A stretch of DNA of 64,000 nt from Gordonia humi (GTDB taxonomy: Bacteria; Actinomycetota; Actinomycetes; Mycobacteriales; Mycobacteriaceae), in contig NZ_JACIFP010000001.1 in assembly GCF_014197435.1 (NCBI RefSeq), forward strand, positions 2,232,001 through 2,296,000. The letters are read 5' to 3'. The translations under genes were made by a program, and so were the position numbers. Position 1 is the stretch's first letter, and each line of letters begins with the position of its first letter. Positions 57,100-64,000 of this stretch are shown in pieces. Under the pieces are notes generated by a model, which worked only from the letters and a program-made list of their open reading frames with translations, ran no database searches and was not told the origin of the DNA.

Positions 57100-58545
57100 G
57101 TGATCGGATTCCACACGGCGGACGCGATCCGGGACGCCGAACGCGCCACGGGACACTTGCTGACCGACGGTGTGCTCATGGCGCGCGCGGCGCACGCCGT
57201 GGCGCACGTCGTCGCGGCCGAGCTGGCCGTGCGCGGCGGCGTCTACGGAGCCACCGTGGTCCTGGTGGTGGGTGCGGGCGACAACGGCGGTGACGCCCTC
57301 TACGCCGCCCGTCACCTGCGACGGCGGGGCGTCCGGGTCCGCGCGGTACTGACCGCCCCGGACCGCGTCCACGCGGCCGCGCTGGCGGACTTCCGCGCCG
57401 CGGGCGGCACGCTCGTCGACACCGTGGACGGCGCCGACCTCGTCGTCGACGCGATCGTCGGACTCGGCGGACGCGGACCGCTCCGCGAGCCCGCCGCCTC
57501 GATCATGGCCGCGCTCGGAGACACACCCGTGGTCGCCGTCGATCTGCCGTCGGGCATCGACCCGGACACCGGCATCGTCCACGATCCGTCGGTGCACGCC
57601 GACGCGACCGTCACCTTCTCCCTGCGACGCCTCGCCCATCTGCTCGCGGCGTCCTCGTGCGGTGCGATCACCGTCGCCGACATCGGGATTCCGGTTCCGA
57701 CGCCGGCCGTCGAGTCGCCGACGGACGCCGAGGTCGCCGCGCGGTGGCCGCTCCCCGGCCCACGCGACGACAAGTACACCCAGGGCGTGGTGGGGGTGAT
57801 CGCCGGATCGACGGCCTACCCCGGTGCCGCGATTCTGGCGACGACCGCCGCGATCGCCGCCACCTCCGGAATGACTCGCTATGTGGGCCCCGCCGCGCCG
57901 CAGGTGGTCGCGCATCGTCCCGAGACCGTCGCCGTGACCGACCTCGCCGCCGCCGGCCGAGTGCAGGCCTGGGTGATCGGCCCCGGATACGGCACCGGAC
58001 GTGATTCTGCCGACCTTCTCCGGCAAGTCCTCGCCGACGACGTCGCCGTCCTGATCGACGCCGACGCCCTGACCGTCCTCGCGGCGAACGACGATCTGCG
58101 CGCGGACCTGCGTGCCCGCGAACGACCCACCCTGCTGACCCCGCACGCGGGCGAGTTCGCGCGTCTGGCGACCGCCGCGGGCAGCGCCGCCGCGGGCCTA
58201 CTCGAGACCGACCGGCTCGCCGCGGTACGCGTGCTGGCCGCCGATCTGAACGCGACGGTGCTGCTCAAAGGCCGTACGACGCTCGTCGTCGACGCCGACG
58301 GCACCGCGTGGGGCACCGACGCGGAATCGTCGTGGGCCGCCACCGCGGGGTCGGGCGACGTCCTCTCCGGCATCGCCGGAGCGCTCCTCGCGGCGGACAT
58401 CGAGCCGCGCGTCGCCGGGACCATGGCCGCCCGGCTCCACGCCCGCGCCGCGGCGACGGCCAGCGGCGGCGCCCCGATCGGAGCGTCCGACCTCGCGGCC
58501 GCCGTCGCACCCGCGCTGCGCGCGCTCCTGCATTTGCGACAATAG
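57100..58545 (+). CDS. nnr: Bifunctional NAD(P)H-hydrate epimerase/dehydratase
   Basis: A 481-residue repair enzyme. Residues 1-205 are the epimerase (YjeF_N; ATVVLVVGAGDNGGDALYAARHL and DAIVGLGGRGPL). Residues about 220-481 are the ADP-dependent dehydratase (YjeF_C; GVVGVIAGSTAYPGAAILATTAA, TLLTPHAGEFARL, and the SWAATAGSGDVLSGIAGALLA signature). It converts damaged hydrated NADH/NADPH back to NAD(P)H. The GTG at 57100 opens 14 bases after glmS; the long upstream frame is a shadow of glmS. Six bases separate it from alr. Confidence 0.93.
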   Translation: MIGFHTADAIRDAERATGHLLTDGVLMARAAHAVAHVVAAELAVRGGVYGATVVLVVGAGDNGGDALYAARHLRRRGVRVRAVLTAPDRVHAAALADFRAAGGTLVDTVDGADLVVDAIVGLGGRGPLREPAASIMAALGDTPVVAVDLPSGIDPDTGIVHDPSVHADATVTFSLRRLAHLLAASSCGAITVADIGIPVPTPAVESPTDAEVAARWPLPGPRDDKYTQGVVGVIAGSTAYPGAAILATTAAIAATSGMTRYVGPAAPQVVAHRPETVAVTDLAAAGRVQAWVIGPGYGTGRDSADLLRQVLADDVAVLIDADALTVLAANDDLRADLRARERPTLLTPHAGEFARLATAAGSAAAGLLETDRLAAVRVLAADLNATVLLKGRTTLVVDADGTAWGTDAESSWAATAGSGDVLSGIAGALLAADIEPRVAGTMAARLHARAAATASGGAPIGASDLAAAVAPALRALLHLRQ

Positions 58546-58551
58546 AGCGCG

Positions 58552-59712
58552 ATGACCATCGCCAACCTGATAGCCACCGTCGACCTCGACGCCATCGCGC
58601 ACAACGTGGGAGTCCTCCGCGCGCGCTCGGGCGCCGAGGTGATCGCCGTGGTCAAAGCCGACGGCTACGGCCACGGGGCCCTGCCGGTCGCTCGCACAGT
58701 CCTGGCCGCGGGGGCGCAGGCGCTCGGCACCGCGAGCATCCGGGAGGCGCGCGAACTGCGGGCGGGCGGCATCGACGCGCACATCACGGCCTGGCTGCAC
58801 CGGCCCGACTCCGACTACGCGGGCGCCGTCGCCGACGGCATCGACGTCGCGGTCAGCTCGCCGCGTCAGCTGACCGCCGTGATCGACGCGGCTCGCGCCG
58901 CGGGCACCACGGCGACCGTCACCGTCAAGGTCGACACCGGTCTCGCGCGCAGCGGCATCGCGCGCGAGGAGTGGGAGACCGCCGCGGCACAACTCGCCGC
59001 CGCCGTGGCCGAGGAGTCCGTGCGGCTCCACGGCGTCATGTGTCACCTCGCCTTCGGCGACGAGCCCGACGACCCGCACAATGACCTGCAGGCGCAGCGG
59101 CTCGACGACGCCGTCGCCGACCTGGCCCGACGCGGTGCGACGCCGCGCGTGGTCCACATGTCCAACTCGCCCGCGGCACTGACCCGCCCGGACCTGTCGC
59201 GGGACGCGGTCCGCCCCGGTCTGGCGCTGTACGGCTATTCGCCGGTCCCGTCCCGCGGCGACTTCGGACTGATCCCGGCGATGACCCTGGAGACGCAGGT
59301 CGCGCTTGTCAAGAAGGCCGACGCCGGACAGGGCGTCTCCTACAACCACACCTGGCACGCGCCCGCCGACACCGTGCTCGGCGTGATCCCGGCGGGCTAT
59401 GCCGACGGCGTTCCACGGCAACTGTCCGGGCGGCTGCAGGTCCACATCGGCGACCGACTGTTTCCGAGCGTCGGCCGCATCTGCATGGACCAGCTGGTCG
59501 TCGACCTGGGGCCCGACGGCGGCGGGGTGCGGGAAGGCGACCGCGCGGTGCTGTTCGGTCCGTCCTCGGCCGCGGACGGAGACCGTGTCCCCACCGCCAC
59601 CGACTGGGCCGATCAGATCGGCACCATCGACTACGAGATCATCTCGCGCATCGGGTCACGCCCGCAGCGCTGTTATGTCGGGGGACCATCGCAGGGGGAG
59701 AACGATGACTGA
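58552..59712 (+). CDS. alr: Alanine racemase
   Basis: A 386-residue PLP enzyme supplying D-alanine for peptidoglycan. The catalytic lysine is K35 in IAVVKADGYGHGALPVA. Later blocks include LHGVMCHLAFGDEPDD, MSNSPAALTRPDLSRDAVRPGLALYGYSP, VSYNHTWHAP with the second catalytic Tyr nearby, and SVGRICMDQLVVDLG. The ATG is six bases after nnr, and the stop overlaps the alpha/beta hydrolase start by eight bases. The order matches Rv3423c. Confidence 0.96.
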   Translation: MTIANLIATVDLDAIAHNVGVLRARSGAEVIAVVKADGYGHGALPVARTVLAAGAQALGTASIREARELRAGGIDAHITAWLHRPDSDYAGAVADGIDVAVSSPRQLTAVIDAARAAGTTATVTVKVDTGLARSGIAREEWETAAAQLAAAVAEESVRLHGVMCHLAFGDEPDDPHNDLQAQRLDDAVADLARRGATPRVVHMSNSPAALTRPDLSRDAVRPGLALYGYSPVPSRGDFGLIPAMTLETQVALVKKADAGQGVSYNHTWHAPADTVLGVIPAGYADGVPRQLSGRLQVHIGDRLFPSVGRICMDQLVVDLGPDGGGVREGDRAVLFGPSSAADGDRVPTATDWADQIGTIDYEIISRIGSRPQRCYVGGPSQGENDD

Positions 59713-60874
59713 TCGACAGAGACGACCAGCGTGGCGATCGGGGCTCGCCCAGGTCGGCGTCCTGGGCAGGGACGTCGCGGGCGGGGCGATGCGCCGCCGC
59801 CGGACACGCAAGGCGCCGGTCGGTGATCCGCACCGCGACGTCGACTTCACCTCGATCTACCGCGACGAGGCGTCCACCGTGACCGTCGACGACGGCGTCG
59901 CGCTCGCCGTACGCTCGGTGGTCACCGGTCCGGCCGCGGACCGCGACGGACAGCCGTGGGGACGCCAGAGCACCCCGGAACTCACCGTGGTCTTCGTCCA
60001 CGGCTTCACCCTGCGGATGGCGTCCTGGCACTTCCAGCGCTACCACCTCGCGCAGCGGTGGTCCGATCGGCGCATCAAGATGGTGTTCTTCGACCAGCGA
60101 GGACACGGTGCGAGCGACCGGGCGTCGGCACGCAGCTCCACGATGGCCCAACTCGGCGACGACCTCGATGCGGTGATCCGCGCCGTCGCACCCACGGGTC
60201 CCGTCGTCCTGGTCGGTCACTCGATGGGCGGCATGTCGATCATGTCCCTGGCCCGCCGCCACCCGAAGCTGTTCGGGCACCGCGGCCGCATCGCGGGCGT
60301 CGCGCTCGTGTCCACGGCGGCGCGCGGCATCACCGAGGCCGGACTCGGCGAGGGATTGAACAACCCGATCGTCGACGCGTTGACCGCCTCGGTCCGCTAC
60401 ATTCCGCGTGCGGTCCAGGCTGGGCGCGGAGTGACCCGACGCATCGTCGAGCCGGTCCTGGTGGCCGCGAGCTTCGGGCCGGGGTACAACAGCCCGGCCG
60501 CCGGGCGCGCAGTGGAGAAGATGATCCAGAACACGCATATCGCGACCATGGTCAACTTTCTGAAAGTTCTCGAGAGCCACGACGAATCGACGGCGCTGCC
60601 GGTCCTGGCCCAGGTCCCGACGGTCGTCGCGTGCGGAGACGACGACCGCCTGACCCCGCTCCCGAACTCGCTGCGGATGTACGCCGAGCTCGGCGACGAC
60701 TCGCGGCTCGTCGTGGGGGAGGGCTGCGGCCACATGCTGCCGATGGAGGCGCCCGAACTGGTGGACGACGCCATCGACGATCTGGTGTCCCGGTCGCGGT
60801 TGGCGCTCGGCCGCCCGGTGATGCCCGCCTACGTCGCGGTACGCGGCGACTCCGAGGAAGACAGCGATGACTGA
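59705..60874 (+). CDS. Alpha/beta hydrolase
   Basis: A 389-residue alpha/beta hydrolase. The basic N-terminus (RRRRTRKAP, about residues 29-37) may be membrane- or nucleic-acid-facing. The oxyanion region is VVFVHGFTLRMASWHFQRYHLAQ (about 97), the nucleophile elbow VVLVGHSMGGMSIMSLA (Ser about 175), the acid in ACGDDDRLTPLPNS, and the His in VVGEGCGHMLPMEAPE. A complete Ser-Asp-His triad is therefore visible. Substrate unknown. It is in operon between alr and tsaE, overlapping both by eight bases. The order suggests cell-envelope or general metabolic work but proves nothing. Confidence 0.88.
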   Translation: MTDRQRRPAWRSGLAQVGVLGRDVAGGAMRRRRTRKAPVGDPHRDVDFTSIYRDEASTVTVDDGVALAVRSVVTGPAADRDGQPWGRQSTPELTVVFVHGFTLRMASWHFQRYHLAQRWSDRRIKMVFFDQRGHGASDRASARSSTMAQLGDDLDAVIRAVAPTGPVVLVGHSMGGMSIMSLARRHPKLFGHRGRIAGVALVSTAARGITEAGLGEGLNNPIVDALTASVRYIPRAVQAGRGVTRRIVEPVLVAASFGPGYNSPAAGRAVEKMIQNTHIATMVNFLKVLESHDESTALPVLAQVPTVVACGDDDRLTPLPNSLRMYAELGDDSRLVVGEGCGHMLPMEAPELVDDAIDDLVSRSRLALGRPVMPAYVAVRGDSEEDSDD

Positions 60875-61340
60875 CCGATCAGGCGGAAGCCGAGAGCTTC
60901 CGGACACCGTCGACACCGAGACCCTCGGTCGTGAACTCGCAGCCGATCTGCGCGCCGGTGATCTGGTGATCCTCGACGGTCCGCTCGGTGCGGGCAAGAC
61001 CGCGTTGACGCGCGGCATCGGGGCGGGTCTCGGCGTCACCGGGCGCGTGTCGTCGCCGACGTTCATCATCGCCCGCCAGCACCCGTCCGGCGGCGACGGG
61101 CGTCCAGGCATGATCCATGTCGACGCCTATCGGCTGGCCGATGCGAACGGGCACGCCACCCTCGACGATCTGGACGCGCTCGACCTCGACACCGATCTGG
61201 CCGACAGCGTGGTCGTCGTGGAGTGGGGCGAGGGCGTCGCCGAACGACTGACCGACGAACATCTGCTGGTGCGACTGCGCCGCGACGACGATTCCGAGAC
61301 GCGGCACGCCGTGTGGGAGTGGGTGAGCAATGACGGGTGA
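60867..61340 (+). CDS. tsaE: tRNA threonylcarbamoyladenosine biosynthesis ATPase TsaE
   Basis: A 157-residue P-loop ATPase: Walker A LDGPLGAGKTALTRG (about residues 36-50), then GRVSSPTFIIARQH, MIHVDAYRLADANGHATLDDLD and VVVVEWGEGVAERL. It works with TsaB and TsaD in making t6A37 in ANN-decoding tRNAs. It overlaps the hydrolase gene upstream by eight bases and tsaB downstream by eleven. Confidence 0.95.
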   Translation: MTDRSGGSRELPDTVDTETLGRELAADLRAGDLVILDGPLGAGKTALTRGIGAGLGVTGRVSSPTFIIARQHPSGGDGRPGMIHVDAYRLADANGHATLDDLDALDLDTDLADSVVVVEWGEGVAERLTDEHLLVRLRRDDDSETRHAVWEWVSNDG

Positions 61341-62025
61341 GTCCGTGGTGCTGGTGATCGACACCGCCACCGAGACGGTGGTGACCGGAGTGGTCCGGCT
61401 GTCCGCGACGGGAGAGGCGACGACGCTCGCCGAGCGCACCGTCCACGATCACCGCAGGCACGCCGAGATCCTGACGACGCTGATCGGCGAGGTGCTCGCC
61501 GAGGCGTCGCTGGTCGGCGCCGACCTGGACGCCGTGGTCGCGGGCACCGGCCCGGGACCGTTCACCGGCCTGCGCGTCGGCCTGGCGACGGCGGCCGCGT
61601 ACGGCGACGCCCTCGGTCTGCCCGTGCACGGCGTGTGCTCGCTCGACGCGATCGCCTCGGTGGCGGGCGAGCAGTCGGCACTCGTGGTGACCGATGCGCG
61701 TCGCCGCGAGGTGTACTGGGCGCGGTACGCGGGCGGCGAGCGGGTGGCCGGCCCCGATGTCGCCGCGCCCGCCGTCGTCGCGGAGACTCTCGACGACGCC
61801 CCGGTGGACACGGTGGTCGGGCCGCCGAGGTTCACCGAGCAGATCGCCGCCGGTCGCGCCGAGGAGGTCGGCGTCGTGCATCCGAGCGCGCGGGCCCTGG
61901 CCGCAGCGGCGTCTCCGGAGCTCGGGACGACGCCCGGTCCGCTCGAACCGCTGTACCTGCGTCGTCCCGACGCGGTCGAACTCAAGGACCAGCGTCGCAA
62001 GTCGCTGCTGCCGGTGAACCCGTGA
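61330..62025 (+). CDS. tsaB: tRNA threonylcarbamoyladenosine biosynthesis protein TsaB
   Basis: A 231-residue ASKHA-fold protein that dimerises with TsaD. It shows [58 protein letters not shown] and [14 protein letters not shown]. Its ATG lies inside the tsaE gene and its stop overlaps the GTG of rimI, so the four genes tsaE-tsaB-rimI-tsaD are one translationally coupled operon. Confidence 0.95.
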   Translation: MTGESVVLVIDTATETVVTGVVRLSATGEATTLAERTVHDHRRHAEILTTLIGEVLAEASLVGADLDAVVAGTGPGPFTGLRVGLATAAAYGDALGLPVHGVCSLDAIASVAGEQSALVVTDARRREVYWARYAGGERVAGPDVAAPAVVAETLDDAPVDTVVGPPRFTEQIAAGRAEEVGVVHPSARALAAAASPELGTTPGPLEPLYLRRPDAVELKDQRRKSLLPVNP

Positions 62026-62501
62026 TCGACGCGTTGACGCAGGTCGATCTGGTGCGGTGCGCCGAACTCGAGGCGCAGCTGTTCGCGGGCGACTCGCCGT
62101 GGCCGCTGGCCGGGTTCGTCGCCGAACTGCGCGCCGAGCACAACCGCTACTTCGCCGCGCGCGACGGCGACGTCCTCGTCGGATACGCGGGAGTGAGCGT
62201 GCTCGGGCCGGTCGGCGACCGCGAATGCGAGGTCCACACCATCGCCGTCGATCTCGCGTACCAGGGGCACGGCCACGGTCGGGCGCTGATGGACGCGCTG
62301 CTGGCCGTCGCCGATGCGGAGAACGCCGCGGTGTTCCTGGAGGTACGCACCGACAACGCGCCGGCCGTCGCCCTGTACGAACGCAACGGCTTCACCGTCG
62401 CCGGGACTCGGCGCAACTACTATCAGCCCTCCGGCGCGGACGCCTACACCATGGTCCGGAGTCCGCGCGGGGAGCGGCTCGAACAGGAGGACCGCCCGTG
62501 A
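62022..62501 (+). CDS. rimI: Ribosomal protein S18-alanine N-acetyltransferase
   Basis: A 159-residue GNAT: acetyl-CoA loop [22 protein letters not shown] (about residues 72-93) and the C-terminal [31 protein letters not shown], both RimI-like. It starts at GTG 62022 overlapping tsaB (GTGA) and overlaps tsaD by four bases. The tsaB-rimI-tsaD linkage matches Rv3421c-Rv3420c-Rv3419c, where RimI has broad N-terminal acetylation activity. Confidence 0.93.
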   Translation: MIDALTQVDLVRCAELEAQLFAGDSPWPLAGFVAELRAEHNRYFAARDGDVLVGYAGVSVLGPVGDRECEVHTIAVDLAYQGHGHGRALMDALLAVADAENAAVFLEVRTDNAPAVALYERNGFTVAGTRRNYYQPSGADAYTMVRSPRGERLEQEDRP

Positions 62502-63526
62502 TCGTGATGGGTATCGAGAGCTCGTGCGACGAGACCGGGGTCGGCGTCGTCGACTGGGACGGCGAGAAGGCCACGCTGCTCGCCGACGAGGTGGCCTCGT
62601 CGGTCGACGAGCACGCTCGTTACGGCGGTGTGGTGCCCGAGGTGGCGTCGCGCGCGCACCTGCAGGCCATGGTCCCCACCATGACCCGCGCCCGCGAGGC
62701 CGCCGACATCGACCGCCCCGATGCGATCGCGGTGACCATCGGACCGGGTCTGGCCGGCGCCCTGCTGGTCGGCGTCGCCGCGGCCAAGGCGTACGCCCTC
62801 GCGTGGGACGTGCCGCTGTACGCGGTGAACCACCTGGGCGGTCACGTCGCGGTCGACACCCTGGAGCACGGTCCGATGCCGTCGTCGGTGGCGCTGCTGG
62901 TCTCCGGCGGACACACGCACCTGCTCGGCATCGATGACCTGTCGCGGCCGATCGTCGAGATGGGCACCACCGTCGACGACGCCGCCGGTGAGGCCTTCGA
63001 CAAGGTGGCGCGTCTGCTCGATCTGCCGTATCCGGGAGGCCCGTCCGTCGACGCGATCGCCCGCGACGGCGACCCGACCGCGATCGCGTTCCCGCGCGGC
63101 ATGACCGGTCCGCGTGATGCGCCGTTCGACTTCTCCTTCTCCGGACTCAAGACCGCCGTCGCCCGGTACGTCGAGGGGCGGGTCCGCGCCGGACACGACG
63201 TGTCGGTGCCCGACGTCGCCGCATCGTTCCAGGAGGCGGTGGCCGATGTGTTGACCGCCAAGGCGATCCGGGCCTGCCAGACGCGCGATGTGACGACCCT
63301 GGTCCTCGGCGGGGGAGCGACCGCCAACTCGCGGATCCGTTCGATGGCTCAGGAGCGCACCGCGGCGGCGGGCATCGACCTGCGTGTGCCCAGACCCCGA
63401 CTGTGCACCGACAACGGCGTCATGGTCGCCGCACTGGGCGCGCACGTGATCGGCGGCGGCGCACCGGCGTCGCCGCTGACCGTGGCAACCGACCCCGGCA
63501 TGTCGGTTCAGATCAGCAAACTGTGA
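62498..63526 (+). CDS. tsaD: tRNA N6-adenosine threonylcarbamoyltransferase
   Basis: A 342-residue Kae1/Gcp enzyme, the catalytic component that transfers threonylcarbamoyl to A37 of tRNA. It has [14 protein letters not shown] at the N-terminus, the metal-binding histidines in [12 protein letters not shown] (H-x-x-x-H, about 109-113), [11 protein letters not shown], and [16 protein letters not shown]. The GTG start overlaps the rimI stop. Length equals the M. tuberculosis protein. A 154-base gap with the CIRCE element separates it from groES. Confidence 0.96.
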   Translation: MIVMGIESSCDETGVGVVDWDGEKATLLADEVASSVDEHARYGGVVPEVASRAHLQAMVPTMTRAREAADIDRPDAIAVTIGPGLAGALLVGVAAAKAYALAWDVPLYAVNHLGGHVAVDTLEHGPMPSSVALLVSGGHTHLLGIDDLSRPIVEMGTTVDDAAGEAFDKVARLLDLPYPGGPSVDAIARDGDPTAIAFPRGMTGPRDAPFDFSFSGLKTAVARYVEGRVRAGHDVSVPDVAASFQEAVADVLTAKAIRACQTRDVTTLVLGGGATANSRIRSMAQERTAAAGIDLRVPRPRLCTDNGVMVAALGAHVIGGGAPASPLTVATDPGMSVQISKL

Positions 63527-63551
63527 TTGAATCCACCCCACCGGTTGAGCG

Positions 63552-63578
63552 TTGGCACTCGCATGGGTAGAGTGCTAG
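63552..63578 (+). promoter_or_regulatory. CIRCE element (HrcA operator) upstream of groES
   Basis: TTGGCACTC (63552-63560), nine bases, GAGTGCTAG (63570-63578). It is close to the consensus TTAGCACTC-N9-GAGTGCTAA, with the last 7 bases of each arm exactly paired. HrcA repressor is expected to bind here and relieve repression on heat shock. TATAAG at 63629-63634 may be the -10. The prm-operon groEL has no such element. Confidence 0.9.
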
Positions 63579-63680
63579 TTGGCTCTGGCGCTCCCGTCAC
63601 GGCACCCGCGACGACGCGACGGTGCGCCTATAAGAGCCGCGAACGTTATTCGTATAACACGAACGAAAAGGAATGACATC

Positions 63681-63977
63681 GTGGCGAGCGTGAACATCAA
63701 GCCGCTTGAGGACAAGATCCTCGTGCAGACCGTGGAGGCAGAGACCACCACCGCTTCGGGTCTGGTCATCCCCGACTCGGCCAAGGAGAAGCCCTCCGAG
63801 GGCAAGGTCATCGCTGTGGGCCCCGGCCGCGTCAATGAGGCAGGCAACCGCGTCCCCGTCGACGTCGCCGAGGGCGACGTCGTCATCTACAGCAAGTACG
63901 GCGGAACCGAGATCAAGTACGCCGGTGAGGACTACCTGATCCTCTCGGCGCGCGACATCCTCGCCGTCGTCGGCTGA
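63681..63977 (+). CDS. groES: Co-chaperonin GroES
   Basis: A 98-residue Gro[53 protein letters not shown] with the mobile loop in the middle, and [14 protein letters not shown] at the end. GTG at 63681 has AAAGGA eight bases upstream; the frame opens 102 bases earlier at 63579 but that part lies in the promoter. The heptameric lid of GroEL. The window ends 23 bases after the stop, where groEL1 would be expected to follow. Confidence 0.97.
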   Translation: MASVNIKPLEDKILVQTVEAETTTASGLVIPDSAKEKPSEGKVIAVGPGRVNEAGNRVPVDVAEGDVVIYSKYGGTEIKYAGEDYLILSARDILAVVG

Positions 63978-64000
63978 GCCGACATCCGCGTAAGACTACG

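Noticed and set aside
63579..63680. Longer N-terminus for groES
   Set aside because: It would add 34 residues encoded by the promoter region, just behind the CIRCE element. GTG 63681 has a good ribosome site and the normal family start.

Overview
The window is high-GC actinobacterial chromosome. A mycothiol S-conjugate amidase, a full ESX-4-type secretion core, a CIRCE-controlled groES and gene order matching two separated blocks of the Mycobacterium tuberculosis chromosome (Rv1081c to Rv1110, and Rv3449 to Rv3418c) place it in the Mycobacteriales. The propane-type di-iron monooxygenase operon and the joining of the two blocks suggest Gordonia or a close relative. The genus is inferred.

Layout. 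1-5.7 kb: a partial YhhQ-type transporter, a DUF4307 protein, mca, a small membrane protein, a DUF255 thioredoxin-domain protein, and a class I DAHP synthase preceded by an aromatic-rich leader peptide with attenuator-like hairpins. 5.7-17.2 kb, all minus strand: a binuclear iron monooxygenase operon (prm/mim type) running prmA, prmB, prmC, prmD, amidohydrolase, DUF59 protein, alcohol dehydrogenase, dedicated GroEL, ABM-domain protein, strong terminator, then the AcoR-like regulator. A shared 15-base palindrome lies upstream of both the regulator and prmA. 17.2-36.4 kb: a PepSY membrane protein and housekeeping genes (trhA, Z-isoprenyl diphosphate synthase, ybaK, coaA, DUF885, glyA, desA2-like, phoH2-like, methyltransferase, L,D-transpeptidase-like, PIG-L, glpX, DUF4245, xseA/xseB, lipid-droplet protein, ispH). 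Within it, at 27.5-28.6 kb, a broken AbiEi/DUF559-type gene sits between two 53-base palindromes.

36.4-44.3 kb: ESX-4 genes mycP, eccD (minus), eccC and a secretion-associated membrane protein (plus). The eccB gene and the EsxT/EsxU pair found at this locus in M. tuberculosis are not here. Instead a 5.8-kb accessory segment (polysaccharide deacetylase, PucR regulator, SDR, acyl-CoA synthetase) is bounded by a decayed partial copy of yceI on the left and the intact yceI on the right. 50.7-64 kb: rplM-rpsI-glmM, two small WXG100-like proteins plus a 61-residue ORF, an alpha/beta hydrolase-fold protein, glmS, nnr, alr, another alpha/beta hydrolase, the tsaE-tsaB-rimI-tsaD tRNA-modification operon, and CIRCE-groES.

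Two features recur. Many isolated genes carry a TANNNT-like hexamer exactly seven bases before ATG or GTG, the usual layout of leaderless transcripts in mycobacteria. Tight ATGA/GTGA overlaps mark operons. No tRNA, rRNA, CRISPR array or intact insertion sequence was recognised.
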